A DNA stretch of 40,985 nucleotides from contig JAPHTF010000035.1 in assembly GCA_026197095.1 (NCBI GenBank), positions 1-40,985 on the forward strand. Reading direction: 5' to 3'. Positions 24,661 through 34,428 of the stretch are shown piece by piece; the first letter of the stretch is position 1, and every line of letters begins with the position of its first letter. The notes under the pieces were generated by a model. It ran no database searches. It was not told the origin of the DNA and worked only from the letters and a program-made list of their open reading frames with translations. The position numbers were made by a program, and so were the translations under genes. The stretch comes from Gammaproteobacteria bacterium (GTDB lineage Bacteria; Pseudomonadota; Gammaproteobacteria; UBA6429; Thiohalophilaceae).

Positions 24661-26955
24661 ATGAAAAGAAAATCCCCACTACGACGCAAAAAAAAATCGT
24701 CCTCAAAAAAACAATCTCATCATAGTAAAACACAATGGTTTCAGAATCTGCCCCTGATGCGAATATTCCTTGTCATTCTGGGTATTTTTGTTATTTATGT
24801 TATTTATCTTGATTATGAAGTGCGCTCTCAATTTGATGGCAGACGATGGTCAGTTCCTGCACGCGTTTATGCTCGCCCCTTAGAGCTTTATATTGGAAAG
24901 CCACTCTCGCATGAACAATTTAACTATGAATTAAAAAGATCAGAATATCGACTCAAAGACAGTGATATTAAATCGGGAGACTATCAACGCAGCGGGGATA
25001 GTTACAGGGTCGTTGTACGTGAATTTGATTTTTGGGATGGCCATCAGCCTCCACGTTATATACAGATTAAGCTTGAAGAAGGTTTTGTCACTGAAGTCAC
25101 TGATTTTAGAGATCAAACAGAGGTGGATATTGTTCGTTTAGAGCCTGCTGTAATAGGCCGGATCTATCCATCACACCGTGAAGATCGCATGTTGGTAAAA
25201 TTAGATGATGTGCCTGAATCATTAATAACCGCGTTACTCTCTGTGGAAGATCGTGATTTTTATTCACACTATGGTGTTAATCCAAAAGCAATAGTACGTG
25301 CTATTTTTGCAAATATAAAAGCGGGTGCTGTTGTTCAGGGTGGCAGTACGTTAACACAACAACTGGTTAAGAATTTCTTTCTAACCAAGAAAAAAAGCCT
25401 GGTGCGAAAATTCAATGAAGCCATTATGGCTTTTTTACTTGAGGCACACTATGAGAAAAAAGAAATTCTTGAAGCTTATCTTAACGAAATATATTTAGGG
25501 CAGGATAAAAAACGTGCGATACATGGTTTTGGTTTAGCGAGTCGTTTCTATTTTGATAAGCCCATTTATAATCTCGAACTATCTGAAATAGCGACACTTG
25601 TGGCAATGGTAAAAGGCCCTTCGTATTATGATCCATGGAAATATAAAGATCGTAATCTGGAAAGACGGAATGTTGTTATTAACTTAATGCATCAATCTGG
25701 TGCTATAACGAATTATGAGGCGCTCGAAGCAAAGTCGAGTCCATCAAAAGTTATTAAGCGTAGCAAAACACTGACAAGTGATTACCCTGCGTATATGGAC
25801 TTACTAAGGCGCCAATTACAACAGGATTATGATAAAGAAGACTTAACCTCAGAAGGTTTACAAATATTTTCAACCTTTGACCCCTACATTCAAAACCTTA
25901 CTGAACAAGCAGTTAAGTCAAAAGTAAAACGATTAGACCAACAATATAATATGAAGGGTACATTACAAAGTGCAGTTATTGTCACTAACACAAATAATGC
26001 CGATGTACTCGCGGTAGTGGGTGATAAACAGCCAACATACGCCGGCTTTAACCGTGCCCTGGATGCAATGCGCCCCGTTGGATCGTTAATTAAACCTGCT
26101 GTCTATTTAACTGCGATTCAACAGAAAAATTACTCATTAGTCACCAAGGTTGAAGATAAAGCCATTACATTAAAAGCTGAAGATGGAAACCTTTGGTCGC
26201 CACGCAATTATACCGCTGAATCACACGGTGAAATCCCCTTATATAAAGCGCTAATCAGTTCATACAATCAGGCAACAGTCCGTTTAGGCCTGGAATTAGG
26301 GTTTGAGCCTATCGTTAAAACATTAAGGAACCTGGGCATTCAACGAGATATACCACCATATCCCTCCATGCTTTTAGGTGCTGTAACAATGACACCATTT
26401 GAAATTACACAAATGTACCAAACACTTTCGGCTGAAGGGTTTATCACTCCGCTGCATACGATTCGTAAAGTATTAACAGCAAAGGGTGAACCTTTAAAAC
26501 ATTACCCGGTAAAAATTAAACAAGGTATCGATGAAACATCGGTAAGAATAATTAATAGCGCATTACATGAAGCGACGCGTCACGGCACTGCAAGCTCTAT
26601 GAGTTGGCGCTTGCCTAAAGGTTTGAAAGTAGCCGGTAAAACAGGCACCACGAATGATACCCGTGATAGTTGGTTTGCAGGGTTTAGTGGTGAACATTTA
26701 ATTGTTACCTGGTTAGGAACAGATGATAATAATTCAACTGGCCTTACGGGCGCGAGTGGTGCTTTACCAATATGGACTGATATTATGAAAAAGATACGAA
26801 CACGACCGTTATCATTTGCTTTTGACGATCAGCTTGAATTTACTTATGTGGAACCGACTAAGGGATTAATTGTTGATGAGAGTTGCTCATCTGCCGCATA
26901 CCTGGCTTTTAGAAAAGGTCAGGTTCCGGAAGATCACGGTCGCTGTCCAGATTAA
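24661..26955 (+). CDS. mrcB: penicillin-binding protein 1b (bifunctional)
   Basis: A 764-residue protein with a basic cytoplasmic tail (residues 1-32), one membrane anchor (~33-50) and a UB2H-like segment (~65-160). The GT51 transglycosylase has the catalytic Glu196 motif VEDRDFYSHYG and GGSTLTQQLVKN. The transpeptidase has Ser475 in GSLIK, SSYN, and Lys660-Thr-Gly in AGKTGTTNDTRD. It polymerises glycan strands and cross-links peptides at the inner membrane. Length and order match PBP1b, including the UB2H region where LpoB binds in enterobacteria. Confidence 0.95.
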   Translation: MKRKSPLRRKKKSSSKKQSHHSKTQWFQNLPLMRIFLVILGIFVIYVIYLDYEVRSQFDGRRWSVPARVYARPLELYIGKPLSHEQFNYELKRSEYRLKDSDIKSGDYQRSGDSYRVVVREFDFWDGHQPPRYIQIKLEEGFVTEVTDFRDQTEVDIVRLEPAVIGRIYPSHREDRMLVKLDDVPESLITALLSVEDRDFYSHYGVNPKAIVRAIFANIKAGAVVQGGSTLTQQLVKNFFLTKKKSLVRKFNEAIMAFLLEAHYEKKEILEAYLNEIYLGQDKKRAIHGFGLASRFYFDKPIYNLELSEIATLVAMVKGPSYYDPWKYKDRNLERRNVVINLMHQSGAITNYEALEAKSSPSKVIKRSKTLTSDYPAYMDLLRRQLQQDYDKEDLTSEGLQIFSTFDPYIQNLTEQAVKSKVKRLDQQYNMKGTLQSAVIVTNTNNADVLAVVGDKQPTYAGFNRALDAMRPVGSLIKPAVYLTAIQQKNYSLVTKVEDKAITLKAEDGNLWSPRNYTAESHGEIPLYKALISSYNQATVRLGLELGFEPIVKTLRNLGIQRDIPPYPSMLLGAVTMTPFEITQMYQTLSAEGFITPLHTIRKVLTAKGEPLKHYPVKIKQGIDETSVRIINSALHEATRHGTASSMSWRLPKGLKVAGKTGTTNDTRDSWFAGFSGEHLIVTWLGTDDNNSTGLTGASGALPIWTDIMKKIRTRPLSFAFDDQLEFTYVEPTKGLIVDESCSSAAYLAFRKGQVPEDHGRCPD

Positions 26956-26993
26956 TTTTTTCAGCAGTAATTAAATTATTGTATAATTAAAAA

Positions 26994-27479
26994 ATGAAAA
27001 CATTTAATTCTTATTTTGCTCATATAATTACATTAATACTGGTTTTATCTATTACTGCTTGTCAGGCACCGGTAGATAAAACACCGGGTTGGACTTCTGA
27101 GTCCGGAGAAGTTCGGCCAGGACCTAAAACAGGTAAAGCTGTTCTAGCCCTATTAAATAAAGCGAGGCAAGCAAGTACAAAAGGTGAATTAAGTACAGCT
27201 GAAAGTCATCTTGAAAGAGCATTAAGAATTGAACCACAAAATCCTGCTTTGTGGTTATATATGGCCAAGCTTCGTCTTTATGCAGCTAAATCAAAAGAAG
27301 CCATAAACCTGGCAAAAAAAGCGTTGGCAATGTCATCTCGTGAAAGTAACCTGACGCGTTCAAGTCGTAAAGCCTTACAGGCTGATTGCTGGTTAGTCAT
27401 CGCGCATGCCCATCAAAAGATGGGGGATCTCGAAGAAGCTCAAAAGGCTCAAGATAAAGCAAAATCACTAAGTTATTAA
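26994..27479 (+). CDS. TPR-containing lipoprotein
   Basis: A 161-residue protein. Lipobox ITAC (Cys23) follows a hydrophobic signal. About three TPR-type helical pairs follow (AESHLERALRIEPQNPALW, EAINLAKKALAMSS, GDLEEAQKAQDKAKSL). It starts 38 bases after mrcB and may be co-transcribed. By position it could be an accessory to PBP1b, similar in idea to Lpo-type activators, but it shows no LpoB-like sequence. This is inference. Confidence 0.85.
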   Translation: MKTFNSYFAHIITLILVLSITACQAPVDKTPGWTSESGEVRPGPKTGKAVLALLNKARQASTKGELSTAESHLERALRIEPQNPALWLYMAKLRLYAAKSKEAINLAKKALAMSSRESNLTRSSRKALQADCWLVIAHAHQKMGDLEEAQKAQDKAKSLSY

Positions 27480-27574
27480 TATTATTCGTATTTTCTTCAT
27501 CAAGTCATTTCCTATGCGGACGCTAATTAGATAAACTAGCGAATAAACTCGTTGTAACATTTACTTAGGATAGC

Positions 27575-28093
27575 GTGGTGTCATTGTATTCAGTCGACAA
27601 ATTAATTTCAGAAGCGCGTCGGATTGCCGCAGAATATCGCCGTGCTACCGGCAAGCCATTAGGGATTAGCGCTGAAATTGCATGTCATGACGCCTGTACT
27701 TACCTTGATCTCGAAGCTAATGAAGAAGCCGTTGGCTATGATGCTATTGGCTTAAAGGGTGAACGTGCAGGAAACCGTTTTCAAATAAAAGGGCGTGCTA
27801 TTTTTGACGAACAAAAAGGCGGACAACGTCTTGGCCAGATCAAAATAGATCAAGACTGGGATGAAATTTTACTCGTTTTGATGAATGAAGAGTTTGAAAC
27901 GACCGAAATTTATGAAGCGTCACGTCAAGAGATACTTGAAGATCTTGATGGCGCAGGTTTAAGTAGCCGACAAAAACGGGGCATCATGTCAGTGGCTCGT
28001 TTTAAACGTTTAGCACATCTTGTATGGAATAAAGATGAGGGCTTAATTGAAAGTGAAGTCTGGAATAATCAGACCGGTACAACTCATATCTAA
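27575..28093 (+). CDS. conserved-type protein upstream of yoaA, function unknown
   Basis: A 172-residue soluble protein starting at GTG 27575 or GTG 27578. It has LISEARRIAAEYRRATGKPL, RFQIKGRAIFDEQKGGQR, and DWDEILLVLMNEEFE. The pattern of a conserved lysine (QIKGR) followed by paired acidic residues is loosely reminiscent of restriction-endonuclease-like folds, but I cannot confirm this. It is 30 bases ahead of the YoaA-type helicase and same-strand, hinting at a DNA-related role. Confidence 0.75.
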   Translation: MVSLYSVDKLISEARRIAAEYRRATGKPLGISAEIACHDACTYLDLEANEEAVGYDAIGLKGERAGNRFQIKGRAIFDEQKGGQRLGQIKIDQDWDEILLVLMNEEFETTEIYEASRQEILEDLDGAGLSSRQKRGIMSVARFKRLAHLVWNKDEGLIESEVWNNQTGTTHI

Positions 28094-28123
28094 TCATATA
28101 GCATAATTAAATCGAGTAGTTTC

Positions 28124-30046
28124 TTGCAAGATTCAGATGTTTCCTACCTTTTAAGCGAAAAGGGACCTATTGCGAAATTGGTTCCGGGTTTTGCTGCGCG
28201 CCAACAACAACAGGAAATGGCTGAAAGAGTGGCAGCTGCACTTGAAGATGGTAACCATTTAATTGCAGAAGCAGGCACAGGTACAGGAAAAACGTTTGCT
28301 TATCTAGTTCCTGCCCTTATGAGTCAATCAAAAGTTTTAATTTCTACCGGTACTAAAAATTTACAGGATCAACTTTTCCATAAAGATTTGCCGATTGTCA
28401 GCAAAGCTTTAGCCGTACCTGCGACCGTTGCAATATTAAAAGGCCGGGCAAATTATCTCTGTTTACATCGACTGGATCTGGCTGAACAAGAAGGGCAGTT
28501 TCGTACGCCTGAAATAGCGCACAGTATTATTGATATAAGGGCATGGGCAACTCAAACGCGCAGTGGTGACATTGCTGAAATGTCTTCAATCTCAGAAGAA
28601 GATTTGATTTGGGCAAGTGTGACTTCAACCAGTGATAACTGTTTAGGTTCAGATTGCTCATATTTTGATAGCTGCCATTTAGTAGAAGCACGCCGCCAGG
28701 CACAAGCCGCTGATATTGTGGTTATAAACCATCATTTATTATTTGCCGATATGATGCTACGGGAAGATGGGTTTGCTGATTTACTGCCACAGGCTGATGC
28801 CATTATTGTTGATGAAGCACATCAACTTCCTGAAGTGGCATCATCATTTTTTGGGGAATCTATAAGTGGTAATCAGTTACTTGAATTAGCACGCGATTGT
28901 GAATCTGAATACCTGGCCGAAGTTAATGAAGATCCAAACTTTGTTCGCATTGCTTCAGTATTACAAAAATTGACCAAGGATTTACGACTTTCATTTGGAA
29001 CTGAACAACGTCGAGAAGCCTGGCAAAGTATCGCGCATGATAAAGAATTTAAAAAAGCCATTTTGGCCGTTGCAGAACAGTTAGAAAAACTTCAAAGACA
29101 ACTGACACCATTGGCGGAACGCAGCAAAGGTTTAGAAAGCTGTTATGAGCGTTGTGTTGAGTTAAGTTCACGATTTACTCGTTTAACGACTGATGTACCA
29201 GAAGATCACATACACTGGTTTGAAACTCATCGTCGTAGTTTTACTTTACATATAACTCCGTTTGATATTAGTGAAATTTTTCATTCGCAAATGCAAACAA
29301 TGGACGTTGCCTGGATATTTACTTCTGCCACGCTGACTGTTGCCGACAGTTTTGAACATTATAAAAAACGCCTGGGCATTGAAACCGATAACACAGCAAT
29401 TTGGGACAGCCCTTTTGATTACGGCAAACAGGCTGTCATGTATGTTCCCGAATCTTTACCTGATCCCACTGATCCTGATTATACCGAAGCAGTAGTAGCA
29501 AAAGCGTTACCCATCATTGAGGCATGTCAGGGTGGTGTCTTCTTTCTTTTTACCAGCCACAAAGCATTACAACAGGCTGCTGATTTACTTGATAGTGAGT
29601 TAAGTGTTCCACTCATGGTGCAGGGTGATAAACCACGTGATGTTTTATTGAGTGAATTTCGCCATTACGGTAATGCTGTCTTACTTGGAACAAGCAGTTT
29701 TTGGGAAGGTGTTGATGTCCGTGGTGAAGCGCTGACCTGTGTGATTATTGATAAATTACCCTTTGCCTCACCTGGCGATCCGGTATTGAAAGCAAGAATA
29801 GATACGATGCGTAAACAAGGCGGTAACCCATTTATAGATTTTCAATTGCCGACTGCCGTCATTACCTTAAAGCAAGGAGCAGGAAGACTAATACGCGATG
29901 TGAATGATCGTGGTGTACTCATGCTGTGTGATCCACGGCTTATTACAAAATCCTATGGCAAAATCTTCATTGATAGTTTACCCGCTATGATGAAAACGCG
30001 TAATCAAGAAAAAGTAGAAGGCTTTTTGAGAATAAAGTCGGCCTAA
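28124..30046 (+). CDS. yoaA: DinG-family XPD-like helicase
   Basis: A 640-residue protein from TTG 28124. Walker A is EAGTGTGKT, DEAH is in VDEAHQLPE, helicase motifs are FTSATLT and LLGTSSFWEGVD, and the final motif is QGAGRLIRD. Four cysteines that would hold a 4Fe-4S cluster are at 113, 173, 178 and 184. This is the YoaA branch of the DinG/XPD superfamily, 5'-3' helicases used in DNA damage repair; in E. coli YoaA works with the Pol III chi subunit. The TTG start is preferred because it gives the usual family N-terminus. Confidence 0.92.
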   Translation: MQDSDVSYLLSEKGPIAKLVPGFAARQQQQEMAERVAAALEDGNHLIAEAGTGTGKTFAYLVPALMSQSKVLISTGTKNLQDQLFHKDLPIVSKALAVPATVAILKGRANYLCLHRLDLAEQEGQFRTPEIAHSIIDIRAWATQTRSGDIAEMSSISEEDLIWASVTSTSDNCLGSDCSYFDSCHLVEARRQAQAADIVVINHHLLFADMMLREDGFADLLPQADAIIVDEAHQLPEVASSFFGESISGNQLLELARDCESEYLAEVNEDPNFVRIASVLQKLTKDLRLSFGTEQRREAWQSIAHDKEFKKAILAVAEQLEKLQRQLTPLAERSKGLESCYERCVELSSRFTRLTTDVPEDHIHWFETHRRSFTLHITPFDISEIFHSQMQTMDVAWIFTSATLTVADSFEHYKKRLGIETDNTAIWDSPFDYGKQAVMYVPESLPDPTDPDYTEAVVAKALPIIEACQGGVFFLFTSHKALQQAADLLDSELSVPLMVQGDKPRDVLLSEFRHYGNAVLLGTSSFWEGVDVRGEALTCVIIDKLPFASPGDPVLKARIDTMRKQGGNPFIDFQLPTAVITLKQGAGRLIRDVNDRGVLMLCDPRLITKSYGKIFIDSLPAMMKTRNQEKVEGFLRIKSA

Positions 30047-30286
30047 TATGGCTTTTATCCCCTTCAAATAAAACGTCAACTCCGTCACATTAATTGTTAA
30101 ATCCTGTGACAATTCCATAATAGTGCGATATTGTGAATGTCCTAAAAATGTAGCGACCTCCGACTATATTTTTATAATAATAATAAGTTATTGAAAGTAT
30201 TAATTTTTATTTTGTGTCACCTTGATACATAAATCATGTCGCGTTTTGCGACAGTATTTAACTCAATAAAATCGTAGGATCGTGAT
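30047..30286. other. intergenic region before the FHA gene
   Basis: No gene seen. It is AT-rich, with several ATAATAATAA-type tracts (30174-30183). No clear promoter pair. Confidence 0.4.
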
Positions 30287-30790
30287 GTGGCTTATTTAAC
30301 ACAATATTCAGGTAGTGTTCCAGTCATAAAATTCAATATTGATCAAACACTTATGACGATTGGTCAGGGTTTTGAGATGGATATCTGTGTTCCAGAAGAG
30401 GGGATATCTGATTACCATGCTGCAATTGAAGCGATTAAACAGGATAAAACATACCGTTATATTGTTAAATCGCGAGAAGATGAACCCTTACTTGATATTA
30501 ATGGTGAAACGCTTTCTCACGCCGAGTTAAAAGATGGAGATTGGTTAACCCTTGGTGGTGTTGAGTTTCAATTTAAAGATGATGGTATAAATAACATCAA
30601 AGAAGTAGAGATATCATCATCGCTTGAGGATACTAAACATAACATTCAGCCACGAACTAAAAAAGAGCCTAATGAATCAGACGCTTTAGCTCTGATGAAA
30701 GAATTAAAACAGGAAGTTGAATCAATAAAAACCAAGACAGAAAAAGTCATTGAAGATAACCGTTTTAGCCGTCGTTTAAGCTTATTTTAA
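30287..30790 (+). CDS. FHA-like domain protein
   Basis: A 167-residue protein from GTG 30287, with AGGATCG about 6 bases upstream. Residues ~15-100 fit an FHA fold: TIGQGFEMDICVPEEGISDYHA, then LLDINGETLSHAELKDGDWL and GGVEFQF. The phosphothreonine-contact residues are changed (IGR to IGQ, S-R-x-H to S-D-Y-H), so classical phosphopeptide binding is doubtful. The C-terminal 60 residues are charged and coiled-coil-like. Partner unknown. Confidence 0.78.
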   Translation: MAYLTQYSGSVPVIKFNIDQTLMTIGQGFEMDICVPEEGISDYHAAIEAIKQDKTYRYIVKSREDEPLLDINGETLSHAELKDGDWLTLGGVEFQFKDDGINNIKEVEISSSLEDTKHNIQPRTKKEPNESDALALMKELKQEVESIKTKTEKVIEDNRFSRRLSLF

Positions 30791-30908
30791 TACGCTCTTG
30801 CCGGGTAAAACCATCTCCTAATAGATTCCCATATTTTCATATACTAAATACTAGAAGTGCTGCAGTTCACTGTGTATGCTATGGACTTCTCATTTTGTAG
30901 CTCCGTTA

Positions 30909-31589
30909 ATGAAAATTCTCGCAATTGATACCGCCACTGAAGCATGTTCTGTCTCATTACTCAATGATGGGTATTGTCAGGAAATTTTTGAAGTTATTCC
31001 TCGTCAACATACAGAACGCGTATTACCCATGGTTGATGAGATTTTAAAAAAAGCAGATGTAACTTTATCTCAATTATCTGCCGTGGCCTTTAATAGTGGG
31101 CCAGGTTCATTTACAGGTGTACGAGTTGGTACTAGTGTTGCCCAGGGGTTGGCATTTAGTTGTGACCTGCCTGTTATCCCTGTTTCTAGCCTTGCTGCAC
31201 TTGCTCAATTAGCATTTAGAGAAGAAAATAAAGAGCAGATTTTGAGTGCAATTGATGCACGAATGGCTGAAGTATATTGGGGCTGTTATCAGCTGGAAAG
31301 CGGTATAATGAGATTAATTGGCAAAGAGCATGTCAGCCCTGTAGCCGAGATTAAGCAAACCGGACAATGGCATTGTCAGGGAAGTGGCTGGGATACATTT
31401 AAAACTGAACTTGAGCAATCTAATCTGGTCAATGTAACCAGTTCAACGTTAAATTGTTTTCCTCATGCACAGGATATAGCTATTTTAGCTGCTGATATGT
31501 TTCAGCAAGGGAAAATGGTTAGCGCAGAAGATGCGATACCATCATATATTCGCGATGAAGTAACGTGGAAAAAAATTAAAGATCAGTAA
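30909..31589 (+). CDS. tsaB: tRNA t6A biosynthesis protein TsaB
   Basis: A 226-residue protein from ATG 30909, which gives the family start MKILAIDTATEACSVSL. An in-frame TTG at 30876 would add 11 unusual residues. GPGSFTGVRVG is the TsaB signature. TsaB partners TsaD and TsaE to make threonylcarbamoyladenosine at position 37 of ANN-decoding tRNAs. Confidence 0.95.
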   Translation: MKILAIDTATEACSVSLLNDGYCQEIFEVIPRQHTERVLPMVDEILKKADVTLSQLSAVAFNSGPGSFTGVRVGTSVAQGLAFSCDLPVIPVSSLAALAQLAFREENKEQILSAIDARMAEVYWGCYQLESGIMRLIGKEHVSPVAEIKQTGQWHCQGSGWDTFKTELEQSNLVNVTSSTLNCFPHAQDIAILAADMFQQGKMVSAEDAIPSYIRDEVTWKKIKDQ

Positions 31590-31628
31590 CTTTTTAAAGT
31601 TTAAATTTTTTAGTTTGAGGTAGAGGAC

Positions 31629-32147
31629 GTGTTTAAATTACTTGGCATATTATTATTGATTCCTATCGCATCATTAAATGCAGAAACACCGCTAGTTGTG
31701 AAAGAAGAGAATGCCGCCAGCATTCAGCGTGTAAATCCACTAATTTATGATCGTACTGTAGCCGGAGAAATGGACGAAGTTTATAAAAATGTATTTACAG
31801 CATTAGAAAATAATAGTTACTTCGTGATCTTTGAACCGAATATTGGTAAGAATTTATCTCACTTTGCAAAACGCTGGGGTGAGGATTATAACAGGAACAA
31901 CTTGACCAGTATTCGTAGCATGGTTTTTTGCAGCGCATGGTATGCGAATAGAATAAGTAATATTGACCCCAGTATGCTGGCTTTATGCCCGTTAAGAATT
32001 ACCTTATATAGCAAGGATAAACAAACACATATTCTGTTTGTGAGACCGGGTAAAGTGGCTGCAACAAGTAAAGCTCAAGAAGTGGCGAAAGAACTTGAAG
32101 ATGATGTAATTCGTACTCTTGAAGTTGCAATCGGCAATATGAAATAA
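31629..32147 (+). CDS. secreted DUF302-type protein
   Basis: A 172-residue protein with signal peptide (FKLLGILLLIPIASLNA, cleavage near residue 18). The mature domain has DEVYKNVFTALENNSYFVIFE and ends with repeated acidic/Lys helices, resembling DUF302 proteins. It has two cysteines (VFCSAW, ALCPLR). It is likely periplasmic. GTG 31629 follows a GAGGTAGAGG region. It ends one base from the convergent dapE stop. Confidence 0.75.
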   Translation: MFKLLGILLLIPIASLNAETPLVVKEENAASIQRVNPLIYDRTVAGEMDEVYKNVFTALENNSYFVIFEPNIGKNLSHFAKRWGEDYNRNNLTSIRSMVFCSAWYANRISNIDPSMLALCPLRITLYSKDKQTHILFVRPGKVAATSKAQEVAKELEDDVIRTLEVAIGNMK

Positions 32148-32148
32148 A

Positions 32149-33611
<1,463 letters not shown>

Positions 33612-34091
33612 ATGAAACAGATAAAAGTATTATTCGTGTGCATGGGCAATATATGCCGTTCACCAACAGCAGAAGGTGTATTTCGTCATCTTATACAACA
33701 AGAGCGCCATGAAGGCTGGATAACCACTGATTCTGCCGGCACGCATGCGTATCATATTGGTGAGCAACCTGATCGTCGTGCGCAACAAACTGCGCTTGGC
33801 CGAGGAATTGATATAAGTGATTTACGTGCTCGAAAAGCCAGTGTAAATGATTTTTATGAGTTTGATTATATTTTAGCCATGGATGATGATAACTACCGGT
33901 TACTTAGTGATCTTTGTCCATTAGAGCATATCGATAAGTTAAGTTTGTTTCTCGATTTCAGTAAAGACTATTCTGAAACTCAAGTACCTGATCCCTATTA
34001 TGGTGGTGATCAAGGTTTTGAGCATGTTTTTAATTTAGTAGAATCTGCAAGTCGTGGATTATTAGCTGATATTAAAAAACGATATACTTGA
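33612..34091 (+). CDS. low-molecular-weight protein-tyrosine phosphatase
   Basis: A 159-residue protein from ATG 33612; the upstream TTG 33603 adds only three residues. P-loop VCMGNICRSP with catalytic Cys10 and Arg16. C-terminal general-acid Asp in VPDPYYGG. It belongs to the LMW-PTP family, often linked to exopolysaccharide control in gammaproteobacteria (Wzb type) or housekeeping. There are no polysaccharide genes here, so the substrate is unknown. Confidence 0.94.
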   Translation: MKQIKVLFVCMGNICRSPTAEGVFRHLIQQERHEGWITTDSAGTHAYHIGEQPDRRAQQTALGRGIDISDLRARKASVNDFYEFDYILAMDDDNYRLLSDLCPLEHIDKLSLFLDFSKDYSETQVPDPYYGGDQGFEHVFNLVESASRGLLADIKKRYT

Positions 34092-34294
34092 TTTGTGAGG
34101 CCAATCATAAATACCTTTAATTCATATAAACAATATTTAAATTAATCCAGATATTGGTTTTTTACTTATATTCATGCTTATATTTGAATGTGAATGCTTT
34201 AGAGCTAACGTTTATCTTTACATTTATTTATATTAGCTGGTACTGTTATCTCACTTAGTAAGTGCACATAAAATATAAATATAAGTAAATACTA

Positions 34295-34423
34295 ATGAAT
34301 AAAATCTTTATCAATATAACATTAAACATTTTTTGCATTTTTCTACCCATTAGCCTACTAATTTCATCTTCTCAAAAACAGGTAAAGGCCTGTCTGTTGC
34401 GTAATCATTCGCTGCTACAATAA
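34295..34423 (+). CDS. possible micro-ORF upstream of the hybrid kinase
   Basis: A 42-codon frame from ATG 34295 ends 5 bases before the kinase ATG. It encodes a signal-like hydrophobic stretch (INITLNIFCIFLPISLLISS) and a short basic tail. It could be a leader peptide whose translation couples to the kinase, which has no Shine-Dalgarno of its own. It could equally be chance. Confidence 0.3.
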   Translation: MNKIFINITLNIFCIFLPISLLISSSQKQVKACLLRNHSLLQ

Positions 34424-34428
34424 GATTA

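Noticed and set aside
31588-31601. AACTTT/AAAGTT hairpin after tsaB as terminator
   Set aside because: The loop would be only two bases and the stem is all AT, so stability is poor.
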